Assembly: GCF_023156195.1 (NCBI RefSeq) | Contig: NZ_JAKUKA010000001.1 | Span: forward strand, 1,922,001 to 1,986,000 | DNA length: 64,000 nucleotides | From: Chitinophaga sedimenti | Lineage (GTDB): Bacteria; Bacteroidota; Bacteroidia; Chitinophagales; Chitinophagaceae | Direction: 5' to 3' | In this document: piece after piece, positions 40,020-53,497 of the stretch | How positions within the stretch are numbered: position 1 is the stretch's first letter | Layout: the number at the start of each line of letters is the position of its first letter | Translations under genes and position numbers: made by a program | Notes under the pieces: generated by a model | Told to the model about the DNA's origin: nothing | The model's input: the letters and a program-made list of their open reading frames with translations, nothing else | Databases searched by the model: none

Positions 40020-40463
40020 ATGCATACAAAGCCCCTTTTCGCCGCCCTGCTGTTACTGGCAGCCTGCGCACCGCAACAACAAAAGCCTGCTATCGAAGGC
40101 ACCTGGAAACTGATTTCCGGCACCGTGATCGAAAAGAACGATACAACGTTTACCGACTACACGGCCGGCAAATCGTTTATCAAGGTCATTAACGGCTCCC
40201 ACTTTTCTTTTACAGGCCACGATCTGAATGGCGGTAAAGACAGCGCCACAGCGTTCTACGGGTCGGGCGCGGGCACTTACACGCTGCAAGACAGCAACTA
40301 CACCGAACACCTCGAGTACTGCAATGACCGGCGTTGGGAAGGCAACAGCTTCCACTTCACCCTAACGATTAAAGGTGACACACTGATCCAGCAAGGCACT
40401 GAAAAAGTGGCGGGTACAGCCATTGACCGCTTGAATATTGAAAAATACATCAGGCTGAAATAA
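40020..40463 (+). CDS. Lipocalin-like hypothetical lipoprotein
   Basis: The ATG at 40020 begins a clear lipoprotein signal ('LFAALLLLAACAPQQQ'), so I prefer it to the in-frame ATG at 39960. The mature 130 residues contain 'IEGTWKLISGTVI', a typical lipocalin-like opening (GxW), and several beta strands ending 'DRLNIEKYIRLK'. Such proteins are frequent in Chitinophagaceae and are not functionally characterised. It follows the acyltransferase by 62 bp and may share its transcript. Confidence 0.7.
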   Translation: MHTKPLFAALLLLAACAPQQQKPAIEGTWKLISGTVIEKNDTTFTDYTAGKSFIKVINGSHFSFTGHDLNGGKDSATAFYGSGAGTYTLQDSNYTEHLEYCNDRRWEGNSFHFTLTIKGDTLIQQGTEKVAGTAIDRLNIEKYIRLK

Positions 40464-40494
40464 GGAAACACACCTGCCGGCATATGACAATCTC

Positions 40495-40570
40495 TATGGA
40501 TCCTATATGCATCCTATATCCCCTACCACCACCAGCGCGGGGCGTAGCGAATGAGCATATAGGATCCATA
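40495..40570. repeat. 16-bp perfect inverted repeat / large stem-loop
   Basis: TATGGATCCTATATGC at 40495-40510 is matched by its exact reverse complement at 40555-40570, with 44 bases between. ATCCTATAT is repeated twice on the left side. There is no T tract. It lies 31 bp past a stop codon. Its arms share the core GATCCTA with the other long inverted repeat at 17375-17473. Confidence 0.75.
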
Positions 40571-40730
40571 CCCCACAACAAAAGAAAAATCTCGTCACTC
40601 AAAACACTGACCACCGTCATTCTTTTTTAGTTAAGCACTCCTCACGATCCGCTGAAACTACTGTAACGACGCTACTTTCCGGTAACACAAAAGTTATCTT
40701 TTGCGCTGATGATGTGATATAGATTCGTCG

Positions 40731-40738
40731 TAACTTTG
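40731..40738 (+). promoter_or_regulatory. -7 box TAACTTTG upstream of the T9SS adhesin
   Basis: TAACTTTG fits TAnnTTTG and sits in the context GTCGTAACTTTGC, which recurs exactly before the response regulator at 63327-63339. The leader would be about 180 bases. Confidence 0.5.
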
Positions 40739-40924
40739 CATCGTCATTGAAACAATTAAGCATAAAACATATCCTGCGTTAAGCGAACCATGTAAAGGAA
40801 ACCCAGGAATACACCGAGTTTACTGAGAAAGCACATTTCAATCGTACACATCCGTTCACCTGCCAAAAAATTCAGCAGCAATGCTGGAAAGGGAACGTTT
40901 TGCCTGGCCGAATTACCATAGACT

Positions 40925-43900
40925 ATGAACCTTACTTCCATAAAACACCTACTTCTCACCTGCTTTGCGATACTGCCCGTAATGGCGCTCGCGCAAATGC
41001 CTGTAAGCCCTTGCGGCCCCTCCGGCGGTAAGCGCGCGGATGTGACCGGCATGGAAGTGAAATACAGTGCTTCGGGTACGCCCGCACCAGTATTCAGGAT
41101 TCCTGACGGTGTGAAATCCGTATCAGTCTATATTTCCTCTGAAACGGGCCTTACTACGAACATAAGCGACTATGCACAGGGCGATGAGGATTTCATTACC
41201 GTGAACGCGATCATCGACGTGGAAACGGGTATGTCGTCCGGTTATGTGAATTATGCGAAGAACACCAATACCGATGGCTCCGGCACGAACGTGTACGGCT
41301 GGCGGAATGTGGCCGTGGGCAATTATATACCGGCGGCCGCCAAAATCGGCGATGCCACGCCGGACCTTAATAACGTGAAGTTTACGATCAGCGGCGGGGA
41401 ACTGACCATACAGCAGAGCGCTACAGGCATTCATTCTTCTTATTACGTCCAATATTTATCTCCCTACACCAACTCTCTGAATCTCCCGGAACCGCAGGTA
41501 AAAGGGCTGCTGCATGGCGCCGCCACCGCTAACACCGACCTCGTGATGCCGATCCCGGCCGGCGCCAACATCATCTTTATTTCGGGCAAAGGCACTAATT
41601 CCAGCGCGGCCGATCTCAACACGCCTAACGGTACCGAAGAAGGTTATGCGAACCTGCGTTTCACCCTGGACCTCGACAAAGCGCAGACACATGGCTTTAT
41701 TACCCTGGCTAACGGCGGCTCCGCGAACAGGCGTTCCACTTACGTAATCAACGGGCTCGACATTCACTATACTGGCGACCTCCGGGTTCCGGGGCGGTTA
41801 CGGGTGATATCAGTGCTAAACTGGCTAATCCCGGCGCTGTAGGAATCTACAATCCGAAAATTTACGTTTCCGGCAATAACCTCATCATTAAACGCGACGC
41901 AGCATATGCACGCGATTTCGATGATGCTTATGTGGTTGAATTTTACAAACGCACCGGCCAGGGTATGACGGCCGAGTTCATCAACTCCGATATTAAGAGC
42001 GTGCCGAAAGGGCAAAGTTCCACAAACGGCGCCAGCCGTACGTTTTCGATCCCTCCCGGCACCAGCGCCATCTACCTTACAGAAACAGGAAACGCCGTTA
42101 ACACCGACCGCGAGAGTAACGAAAACTCCCGGAAGCCTATGCGTACATCGATCTCACCAACGAAACCGCCACCGGCTACTTCTACCAGCAGGTTGGTTTG
42201 ATGAATACCGAACGCCGCGACGATAACTTCGCGTTTACCGGCCTGCCGCTGAACAACAGCAGCGCCCGCAGTCACCGGAACACAGTGGGTTTTAAAGGCC
42301 TTTACAATTACGATATCACCTTCTCTCTGTCGGCTGATAAAAGCCAGCTGACAGTTACGACAAAGACCGCGCTGGCCAACCCGGACTACCAGCTCTTGCT
42401 TTCTACCGAATACTACGGTTCCAAACCCGATATCGCTTTTAACCCGGCCGGCGTTAAGTTCACCCGCATAGACAGCAGTCGCGTCGTAAAAGCGCTGGTA
42501 ACGGTATGCAACCCCGGTTCCGGCAACAGTAATGCCGGTATGCCGGTTTCCCTTTACGCGGGTGATCCTACTCGAACAGATACTGCGAAACTGATGTATA
42601 GCGGCATTTTCCCGGCGGGCATCCGGGCGGGTGAGTGTAAGGAGTTTACGTTTGATATTGACCTCAGCCGTTTTGCGAGTATTAATAAAGAGATTACTAT
42701 TATCGCGAATGACAATGGCGCCACAGCCGGCAGTCAGCCTTTTTCGCTGAACACCACGGGTACGCAGCACCCGCTGCACCAGGAGTGCTTTTATGACAAT
42801 AATTTGCTGACGGTTACCACTGGTATTAACACCGCTCCCAGCCTTGGTGAACGTGGCGCATTCGAGTACCGCAACCTGTTTCATGCGGGTGACACCGCCG
42901 GTGTTGGCATTGTAGACAACGATCTGCAACTGATCGATCCGGACGGTGACAACATGGTCAGCGCGACCATTACGTTAACGAATACACCGGACGTGCAGCA
43001 GAAGGGTTATGCATTGCGGGTGATTTACCGGCCGGCATCAGCATTTCAGGCAATAACACAAACGTGGTACTACTGTCGGGCACGGCGCCGCAGGACGCAT
43101 ATGTAGCCGCCTTCAAACTGCTGAGGTACCGGAACGGTAATTTGTCGCCCGACACCTCGAAAAGACTGATCACCGTCATTGTTCACGATGGAACAGACGC
43201 CAGTAAGCCATCTGCAACGATTATAGACGTAGTGACCGCGCCGCAGGCAATGGCTGCAGGCAATACCCTTCATATCGCGGATAACAGCACTACCACCCGC
43301 GTAAGTGACGGTACAAGTTTCGGAAAAACGGCGGATAGCAGCATTACCCATACTTTCTCTTTTCACAACACCGGTACCGGTTTTCTCAGGTTGACGGGTG
43401 CACCTGTTATCGGTGTTACCGGCCAGGGGTTCAGCGTTACCGCACAACCCGCAGCTACAGAGTTGCGCAGCGGTGACAGTACTTCATTTAAGGTTACATT
43501 CGATCCCGCGGGACTGGCGGGTGGCGAATACTCCGCACAGATACAGGTATCGAATAATGATGCAGATACAGACCGCGCCGATTACACCTTCGCACTTTCC
43601 GCCAGCATCAATCACCTTCCGGTACTGGTAGATACGGCGGTAACGGGACTGGAAGACCAACTTCTACAATTTAAGACGGCTGACTTTACGAATGCCTACC
43701 ATGATGCAGATGGCAATACCATGCATCATATCAAGATAAACAGTTTGCCGGAAAACGGCGTGCTGCAACTGAATAACGTACCGGTGGCGATTGGCGACAG
43801 CATCACCGCTACGCACCAACTGCAATTTATGCCTGCTGCCGATTGGAACGGTACAACTCAATTTTCATGGACGGCGACAGATGGTATTGATGAAGCAGCG

Positions 43901-45494
43901 CTGTCAGCTTACATGCATATTCGCATCCTGCCGGTGAATGACACGCCCGTTATCCGGGTACCTGCCCGCATAACGGCTATTGAAGCAGCTCCCGCCGCTA
44001 TCAATAATATTACTTTTGCTGACATAGATGCGGCGGCTGGCAACATGACTGCCACCTTTACGATTGACCACGGTGCATTAGCTGCAACCGCTGATGAAAG
44101 CGTAATGATTAGCGGCACGACTACACGTGTGATCCTGAATGGCAGTTTACCTGCTATTAACCAGTATGTTTCAGCGGGCCACCTGACCTTTACATCTCCT
44201 AAACGCCAGCGGGCGGCCATTACCCTGCATGTGGCCATTAACGACAATGGCAACACAGGATTGGGCGGTGCTTTGCAGGATTGGGACTCCTGCGCATTGA
44301 AGTTACCCCGGTGAATGAAGCGCCTGTTGGACAAGGCGACATGCGCGTCACGAAAGAAAATGAACCGGTTAGCGGCTTTGTAACCGGCGCTGATGCCGAT
44401 GGCGACACCCTCACGTTTACTAAAAACAGCGAACCGGCACATGGTTCCGTGATCGTTAAAACCGACGGCACTTATACTTACACTCCTGAAAAGATTATAC
44501 CGGTGAAGATCGATTTACCATTGTGCTTAACGATGGCTATGGTGGCAGCGCGGTGGTTACCGTAAACATCACCGTAACACCAGCACCGGTAGCGCCTTTG
44601 GGCAGTATTAACCTGGTAAAGACCGGCAGCCTGCACGACGGCAACGGCATCATCACTTACTCTTTTACGATCACTAATACCGGCAACACGCCGCTGAACA
44701 ATATTACCCTGACCGACGAACTGCTCGGTCTGCGTCAAACCCTCACTGCAAACCTGGAACCGGGTGGCACTGCAGTGGCTAACGCAACTTATCGCCTTAC
44801 ACAGCGCGACCGCGAGCGTGGGCAAGTGACCAATACCGCACTGGTAGCAGGCACCACACCGGGCGGCATCACTGTAACCGATACATCGGGCACGATCGCC
44901 GGCAACAACGAGCCTACCGTTACTACGATCATCGGCGTACCGCTGGCCGTGAACGACGAAGCACATACACGAGCGGCCACGCCGGTAAAAGTACCCGTAC
45001 TCAACAACGACGATGCCCGGCAGTCACGTTTCAACACTGCAACGGTGCGCATCATCGCCGGCGCTGCACACGGCCGCATCACCACTAACGGCGACGGCAC
45101 CGTGATATACACACCCGATAACGAGTACAGCGGCGAAGATCAATTCACTTACCGCGTGCAGGATGCCAATGGTATATTGACCAACGTGGCCACCGTACGC
45201 GTAACCGTAGTAGCCGGCGATCTTACTATTCCGAAACTATTTACGCCAAATGGCGACGGCACCAACGAGAAATTTGAAATACGGGGCCTGCATCAATATG
45301 CGGAAAATGAACTGATCCTGTTTAACCGCTGGGGCAACGAAGTATACCGCCAAAAAAACTACCAGAACACCTGGCGCGGCGATGGACTCAGCGAAGGCAC
45401 CTATTACTACATTTTACGTATCAGAAAAGCCGGCGCATCCACCTGGGAAAGCCTGCAAGGTTACACTACCCTGCTCAGAAATCTTCAACAATAA
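40925..45494 (+). CDS. Large secreted adhesin-like protein with T9SS type B sorting domain (five frame breaks)
   Basis: Six ORFs form a protein of about 1524 residues with a signal peptide ('[11 protein letters not shown]'). Along it I see two related beta-rich regions of unknown family (residues 25-600), an Ig-like choice-of-anchor region ('[18 protein letters not shown]'), cadherin-like tandem repeats ('[19 protein letters not shown]', '[21 protein letters not shown]') and a DUF11 repeat ('[24 protein letters not shown]'). The C-terminal gliding-motility (CHU_C) sorting domain is '[20 protein letters not shown]...[10 protein letters not shown]'. Breaks are near 41779, 42130, 43018, 44274 and 44494, each repaired by one added base. 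It is exported through T9SS and anchored at the surface, probably for adhesion. A PorP/SprF gene follows directly, the usual pairing. Confidence 0.87.
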
Positions 45495-45513
45495 TCCTAC
45501 GATAACGTTATAT

Positions 45514-47597
<2,084 letters not shown>

Positions 47598-47613
47598 TGT
47601 TTGATGAACGTGC

Positions 47614-47730
47614 ATGCGAAAAACTTTCACTTTATCCACGGATGCCGTTTCCGCATTACACGACATCAACGCTTACCTGCAGTTGCTGAAGCTGGACGCA
47701 CTGAAAAATAAAATAAAAAGCTGGGTATGA
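47614..47730 (+). CDS. Possible 38-residue peptide
   Basis: An ATG-initiated frame follows the aldo/keto reductase by 16 bp and reads 'MRKTFTLSTDAVSALHDINA...KNKIKSWV'. It could be a very small protein or the broken end of a larger one. Its stop lies inside the terminator hairpin, which fits a true last gene. No family is recognised. Confidence 0.3.
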   Translation: MRKTFTLSTDAVSALHDINAYLQLLKLDALKNKIKSWV

Positions 47731-47744
47731 CGCCCGGCTTTTTT
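47716..47744. terminator. Terminator between the reductase and amidohydrolase genes
   Basis: AAAAGCTGGG and CCCGGCTTTT form a 10-bp stem with one G-T pair and are followed by TTG-rich T tract; A tracts flank the other side. Confidence 0.75.
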
Positions 47745-47746
47745 GT

Positions 47747-49079
47747 TTACTGCAGCGGACCTTTACTTACCTCCACCCCTGCTTTATATACCGCGTAAAT
47801 ATTGCGTGTTTGCTTCACGTCTTTCGATGGATCGCCGTTTAAGATCAGCAGGTCGGCCGTTTTACCGGGAGCCAGGCTGCCAAAGCGATCGGATATCTGC
47901 AAAGCTTTTGCGGCATGTTGTGTACCGGCGGTGAGCGCCTGTAAGGGAGTGAGACCGGCACGGACGAGCAGTTCCAGCTCCGGTGTTCACTAAAACCCTG
48001 TGCCCGTATGGGCTGAGCACCGGAATCGGTGCCGAGTACTATGATCACGCCGGCATCAGCCAGGCGCTTTACGTTCTGTAACGCAATTTCAAATCCTTTG
48101 ATATTCTTCGCGTAAGCCGGCGTCTGCCGCAGTTTTTCACGATATTCAGGACTGGTGATCATTTCATATACCCCCGGCTCCAGCGATGCTTTAAAAAACG
48201 GATCGTTAATCCATGCAGGTTCTTCGGCGTAGATAAATGCAAATTCATCGAGCGACAGCGTGGGGATGTACATGACGCCTGCTGCTTTGATCTGCTGCAC
48301 CAATGCATCACTGATCACGGTATCGCGGATGCTGTGGGCGATTACATCGAGACCATTTGCGACAAGGCGGCCGGCATCGGCGGCGTAGTAGAGATGGGCA
48401 AATACCCGCAACTTGCGTTGGTGCGCTTCCGTGATGATCGCTTTATATACGGCACTGTCCATTTTGTTGACAGATCCACCGAAATCATCTACCCATATTT
48501 TTACCGCATCCGGCCGCATGCCGGCAAGAGTATCCATCTGTGCCGGCACCTGTGCGGCATCATTAGGCGGAATAACAGGTCCGCAAAACTGGCGGGCGGC
48601 GCTCCGCCGGTAACACCAAAGCCCAATGCGGCAGTGTGAATGCGCGGGCCGGGCAGCCACCCTTTGGCGGAAGAGTCACGCAGCCCCGTTTGGAACAGCA
48701 GCGGGCGATCGGTGCCAAGTACGAGTACATTGCCGATACCGTAGTCGCCATACTTCTTCAGCTGGGAGATAATATTATCGCGGGTGTAGTACGCTGGTTT
48801 GGCCGCTGTGCCTTTCACGAGGCCCAGGTGTACGTGGGCGCTGATCAGGGAGGGCATCACCGTTTTACCGCTCAGCGGCACCACTTTCAGGCCCGTGGTA
48901 TCGAGCCCCTGCCCTATGGCTGCAATCGTATCGCCTTTGATGAGCACATCCATATGCCCGCGGGCGGGTCCACCCGTACCGTCGATCAGCGTTACGTCAC
49001 GTAACAACAGTCCGTCGCCGGCCGTTGGTTGCTTGCAGGCTATGCACAGCACGACCGGCAGTATAATCCATATTCTCAT
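47747..49079 (-). CDS. Amidohydrolase family lipoprotein (two frame breaks)
   Basis: Corrected, the protein has about 444 residues with a lipoprotein signal ('LPVVLCIACKQP'). The fold is an imidazolonepropionase/prolidase-type amidohydrolase: metal ligands in 'ISAHVHLGL' (HxH), later histidines in 'FAHLYYAA' and 'VIAHSIRD', and the catalytic aspartate in 'LGTDSGAQP'. The C-terminus is 'GSLAPGKTADLLILNGDP', the family ending. Breaks near 48578 and 47982 each need one added base; they restore 'FADPVIPPNDAAQV' and 'SEHPELELLVRAGLTPL'. The long frame from 49130 starts too early; the ATG at 49079 begins the signal. The substrate is unknown, perhaps a cyclic dipeptide or amide. Confidence 0.85.
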
Positions 49080-49201
49080 GCGGATGATTTTGTCGCTTTT
49101 ATAGCAAAAACCATGCATTTTCTTAAGCAATTCTTAAGGTTTATATCACCAAGATGCTTACTCATGGCCCGTCTCCACTTCCTTCTTTGCCCTGAATGCG
49201 C

Positions 49202-49209
49202 TATCTTTG
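49202..49209 (+). promoter_or_regulatory. -7 box TATCTTTG for the Na+/H+ antiporter
   Basis: TATCTTTG matches the TAnnTTTG consensus 25 bp upstream of the proposed TTG start at 49235. Confidence 0.5.
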
Positions 49210-49234
49210 CGGTTCACCAAAAAAACGACGGGTA

Positions 49235-50844
49235 TTGATACAACAGCAACTCCTCCTGATTTTATCGCTTTTTTTTTGCCATGGCCATGCTATTTATGCT
49301 GAGCCAAAGATTGAAAATTTCTTACCCCATTTTCTTAGTAATAGGTGGATTGGGGATCAGTTTTATTCCTGGTATGCCACGGCTCAACGTAGACCCTAAC
49401 CTCGTGTTCCTGATCTTTCTGCCGCCGCTGCTGTTTGAGGCTGCATGGCACTCCTCCTGGCACCAGTTATGGAAATGGCGCAGATCAGTACTGAGTTTGG
49501 GGTTCGGACTGGTATTGGTGACTTCACTGGCTATTGCTTATTTCTCTGTTAAAATCATCCCCGATTTCACGCTGGCGCTGGGCTTTCTGCTGGGCGGCAT
49601 CATATCGCCCCCTGACGCGGTAGCGGCTACTTCTGTATTGAAGGGCATGGATGTACCCAAACGTGGCCTGACGATCCTGGAAGGTGAAAGTCTCGTGAAC
49701 GACGCAGCTTCATTGACGGTATTCCGTTTTGCGATTGCTGCTATCCTCACCGGTAATTTTGTTTTCCAGAAAGCGGCGGTAGATTTCCTTGAACTGGCCG
49801 TAATGGGTGTTTTTGTAGGACTGCTCATTGCACACTTATTATATTGGGTATTACGCTACTGGGTACGCGCATCCAGCATTACTACACCGATTACGCTGAT
49901 CGCGCCTTACCTGATGTATATCGTGGCGGAGCATTTTCACTGGTCGGGTGTACTGGCGGTGGTGAGCGGCGGTTTGTTCCTCTCCTTCCGATCCAGCGAC
50001 TTCCTGAATTACCATACCCGCCTGCAAACGCAGGAAGTATGGACAACGGTGGGCTTCCTGCTGAACGGGTTCGTATTCATCCTCATCGGTCTGGAACTGC
50101 CGGTGATCGTGGAAGGACTGGAAGACTACTCCATGCAGGACGCGATCAAATACGCGCTGATCATCAGTGCGCTGGTCATCGTGATCCGTATAATACTCGT
50201 GTACATGTCGGCATTCATTCCACGCTGGCTGAGCCCCGCCATCCGTGCATCGGAAAAGAGTCCCGGCGCAAAACTGCCGTTCATTATCGGTTGGGCGGGC
50301 ATGCGTGGCGTAGTATCACTGGCTTCCGCACTGGCCATCCCGTTAACGCTCGACGACCAGATGACTGCCTTCCCGCACCGTAACCTCATCCTGTTTATCA
50401 CGTTCGTGGTGATATTGATTACGCTCGTATTCCAGGGCCTTACGCTGCCGTTCTTTATCAAATGGCTGAAAGTGGAGGAGGTAGACGAATACATCCCCGA
50501 AGAAGAGCAAATAGAGGCCATTCGCGTGGAGCTGGGTAAAACCGCGATCCAGTACCTGAACGCTAACTATGCGGTGGAAATGCAGCAATACGAAACGATC
50601 GGCCGCATCAAAGAACAGATAGAGCGCAGTGTGAATGCTTCCGAATCTTCTTTCCAGGAAGAAGACAAAAAGCAGGCGCTTAATAGCGTGCGCGGCCTGA
50701 ACCGTAAAATCCTCCACGGAACTCGTTTCCCTGCGCCGTGACGAACTGGCGCGACTGCGACGGGAAGCTAACTACGACGAAGAGGTGCTGCGGCTCATCG
50801 AAAACAGCCTCGACCTCGACGAAGCACGGTTGAACAAAGCATAA
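49235..50844 (+). CDS. Na+/H+ antiporter, CPA1 family (two frame breaks)
   Basis: The pump has about 535 residues and some 11-12 transmembrane helices. Hallmarks include 'IFLPPLLFEAAW', the ion-binding 'GGIISPPDAVAATSV', 'GESLVNDAASLTVFRFA' and 'GWAGMRGVVSLASALAIP'. The T run 49269-49277 has one base too many; removing it joins an upstream segment ('IQQQLLLILSLFFAMAMLF') that supplies the missing first helix and starts at a TTG (49235), downstream of the -7 box. A second extra base at 50718-50719 cuts off the cytoplasmic tail, which otherwise ends 'LIENSLDLDEARLNKA'. It exchanges Na+ or K+ for H+ at the inner membrane. Confidence 0.88.
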
Positions 50845-51004
50845 ACTTATCTACCCTGAAATAATACCGCTGGCAAAGAAGCACTTCTTTACCAGCGGTA
50901 TTTTAGTTTAAAAGGAAGTTCTGTATCTTGTTCCGGGCCAGACCCGGGAAACCCTCGCCCTGCCTACTCTTAAACAGTATTAAATACCACGTCAAAAAAT
51001 CAAC

Positions 51005-52401
51005 ATGATGTCTAACCAGGACAACCGTAGAAAATTCCTCAAACAAGTTGGTGCAACAGGCCTGCTGTCCGCCTTTGCTCCCCTGGCAACTTTAGCCGCA
51101 CGCGAAAAAGCCGAACAACGGACTTTATTTTACGAACGCAAAATATCCAACGCAGATAAAATCCGTGTTGGAGTGATCGGCTTCGGAGTACAGGGCCACT
51201 TTGACCTGGCCACCGCGCTGAAAGTACCCGGCGTAGAACTGGCCGGCATTTGCGACCTGTATACCGGCCGTCTTGAAAATGCCCGCGAGCTGTATGGCAA
51301 TGATCTTTATACCACCCGCGATTACCGCGAACTGCTGGCCCGTAAAGACATTGACGCGGTAATTATCGCTACCATGGACTGCTGGCATGCAAGAATGACC
51401 ATCGATGCATTGAATGCGGGTAAGGCCGTGTATATCGAGAAGCCGATGGTGTACAAAATCAGCGAGGGACAATCCGTAATCGACGCTCAACGCAAAACAG
51501 GCAAGATATTACAGGTGGGCAGTCAGCGTGTGAGCAGCATCGGCCTGGCAAAAGCGAAGGAACTGCTGGCCGCCGGCGAAATCGGTAAACTTAACATGGT
51601 AAATGCGGCGTACGACCGCCAGAGCTCCATCGGCGCCTGGGAGTACACGATCCCGAAAGACGCCAGTGCGGACACAGTGGACTGGGACCGCTTTATCGCG
51701 GCTACCGGCAAAATGCCGTACGATCCAAAGAAATTCTTCTGGTGGCGGGCATATAAAGAAATTGGTACCGGTGTAGCGGGCGACCTGTTCGTACACCTGT
51801 TGAGCGGTACGCATTTCATAACCAACTCCAAAGGACCTAACACGATTTACAGCACCGGCCAGTTCAGTTACTGGAAAGACGGGCGTAACATGCCGGACGT
51901 GATGGCCGGCGTACTGCAATATGGCGACACACCCGAGCACCCGGCGTTCCAAATGACACTGCAGGTAAATTTTATCAGCGGTACCGGCGGACAGGAAGTG
52001 ATCCGTCTCGTAGGTTCAGAGGGCGTGATCGAAGTGAAAGGCAGCAGCCTGCACATCACGCACAGCATTATGCCGGAAGCACCGGGCTTCGGTGGATATG
52101 ATTCTGTATTTACCTTCCCGAAGAAAATGCAGGAAGAAATGAAGCGCGAACACGAAGCCAAGTGGACGGAAGCGCAGCGTAAGTCAAAGAAAAACCCGAT
52201 GTGGACTTCAAAGCACCGGCGGGTTATAGCGATCACCTGGACCACTTAACGAATTTCTTTGATTCGGTGCGGACGGGCAAACTGGTAGTAGAAGATGCCA
52301 CGTTTGGTTTCCGTGCGGCGGCGCCGGCGTTGGCTTGTAACGACAGTTATTTTTCCAAGAAAATTATTCGCTGGGATCCGGAGAAGATGAAATTGGTATA
52401 A
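51005..52401 (+). CDS. Gfo/Idh/MocA oxidoreductase with twin-arginine signal (one frame break)
   Basis: The N-terminus carries a Tat-type signal ('NRRKFLKQVGATGLLSAF'), so this NAD(P)-dependent oxidoreductase is probably exported folded. The Rossmann motif is 'VGVIGFGVQGHFDLATAL', and the family segment 'YIEKPMVYKISEGQ' contains the catalytic lysine. The frame breaks at the C run 52195-52197; one added base gives 'KKNPDVDFKAPAGYSDHLDHL' and a total of about 465 residues. Secreted Gfo/Idh/MocA proteins are abundant in Bacteroidota and often act on sugars from glycan breakdown. The substrate is unknown. Confidence 0.88.
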
Positions 52402-52444
52402 AAAGATGAAGTGTGCGACGCAACGGACGCTTCATAGTAAAGAG

Positions 52445-52477
52445 AAAGCCGGGAACACATCGTCCCGGCTTTTTTTT
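52445..52477. terminator. Terminator between the oxidoreductase and the SPFH operon
   Basis: AAGCCGGGA and TCCCGGCTT form a 9-bp stem followed by a T8 tract on the plus strand. On the minus strand it could also end the SPFH operon 48 bp past its last stop. Confidence 0.8.
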
Positions 52478-52524
52478 GCCAAGATCTGTAATGAGCAGCG
52501 GATTTATTTGCCGAAGTTCCTGGC

Positions 52525-53496
52525 TTAAAGTTCTTTCATGATATCGGCTTTCTTCTGCTTGTATTCATCTTCATCGAGCAGGCCATCGTCGAACAGTTCC
52601 TTCAACGCTTTCAGGCGGTCTTTTACAGATGGCGCGGATGGCTGTTGTGCCAGCGGCGACACATTGAGCGCCGTGATCAGTTGCGCTGCCTGTCCGCCCT
52701 TGTTACGGGCAGCATCGCGCAAAGCCATCATTTGTTGCAGCTTTTCGAATGAAACGTCTGCCAGCTTTGCGGCCTTCGCATCTGCCTGCACATCCGAAAT
52801 ACCCGCGATACGTTTGTTCGTGTCCTCATCGAACGATGCGCCTTCGATTCGAAAATCAAGCAACTGGAAACCGAAAGATGCAAATTCTTTTTCCGTTTGC
52901 TCTTTGGCGTCCGCGGCAATCTTTTCCAGGTTGCTGTCTACTTCCGCATAAGAAAACCGGGCATTTGCCAGGTAATGGCTGATGGGTTGCCCGATGCGGG
53001 AGCATAACAGTTCCTGCAGTTCATACGCGTAATACGCCTCCTTTGCAGCTACAATACGCGTGAAGAAGGCTTCCGGCTGCGTGATCTTAATGGAAAAATT
53101 CCCGAAGGCCCGCAGGTTCACCGGGAAACCATACACCGGATCATTGTATGTGATCGGGATCCGTGTGCCCCAGCGAACATTTACAATGTCCGCCGCACGG
53201 TAAAACCACAGGCCTGTTTTATGATCACTCTCGAAAAAGTTCAATACCTTTTTGAGGTTCGTGAAAAACGGGTGGTTGTCCGTATCGAGGCTATATAACC
53301 CCGGCTCCGAAAACACACCCTTTATTTTACCTTCATACGCAAACATGCATCCCTGTCCCGGCTGCAACACCAGGCTGGACGCATTTTTCACTTCATCTCC
53401 GCTGCCCGTATATTTCCTGAACACCTCCCATTCTTCGGGGTTCTGCCAGGTAACAACCGCGCGGAACTGGTTTTTCGCCGCATCGAGTAGTCCCAT
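52525..53496 (-). CDS. SPFH domain protein with C-terminal SHOCT (virion-core-protein-like)
   Basis: This intact 323-residue protein begins 'MGLLDAAKNQFRAVVTWQNP' and has an SPFH-type core: 'VLQPGQGCMFAYEGKIKGVFSEPGLYSL', 'VNVRWGTRIPITYNDPVYGFPVNLRAFGNFSIKI', and a coiled-coil region. The C-terminal 'LKALKELFDDGLLDEDEYKQKKADIMKEL' is a SHOCT domain. Proteins of this type (Bacillus YdjI-like, 'virion core protein') associate with the membrane and are linked to membrane-stress modules. It is the last gene of a four-gene operon with two zinc-ribbon proteins. It has no signal or TM helix, so it is probably peripheral on the cytoplasmic face. Confidence 0.85.
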   Translation of the reverse strand: MGLLDAAKNQFRAVVTWQNPEEWEVFRKYTGSGDEVKNASSLVLQPGQGCMFAYEGKIKGVFSEPGLYSLDTDNHPFFTNLKKVLNFFESDHKTGLWFYRAADIVNVRWGTRIPITYNDPVYGFPVNLRAFGNFSIKITQPEAFFTRIVAAKEAYYAYELQELLCSRIGQPISHYLANARFSYAEVDSNLEKIAADAKEQTEKEFASFGFQLLDFRIEGASFDEDTNKRIAGISDVQADAKAAKLADVSFEKLQQMMALRDAARNKGGQAAQLITALNVSPLAQQPSAPSVKDRLKALKELFDDGLLDEDEYKQKKADIMKEL

Positions 53497-53497
53497 A

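Larger units (their letters stand above)
40464..40924. other. Intergenic region, no gene seen
   Basis: These 461 bases hold a long inverted repeat (40495-40570), a TAACTTTG -7 box (40731-40738) and AT-rich leader sequence. Short open frames here have no ribosome site or family likeness. Confidence 0.7.

Noticed and set aside
42072..42929. A 285-residue minus-strand frame inside the T9SS adhesin gene
   Set aside because: It is a shadow of the coding strand; the plus-strand frame is continuous with the adhesin after one-base repair.
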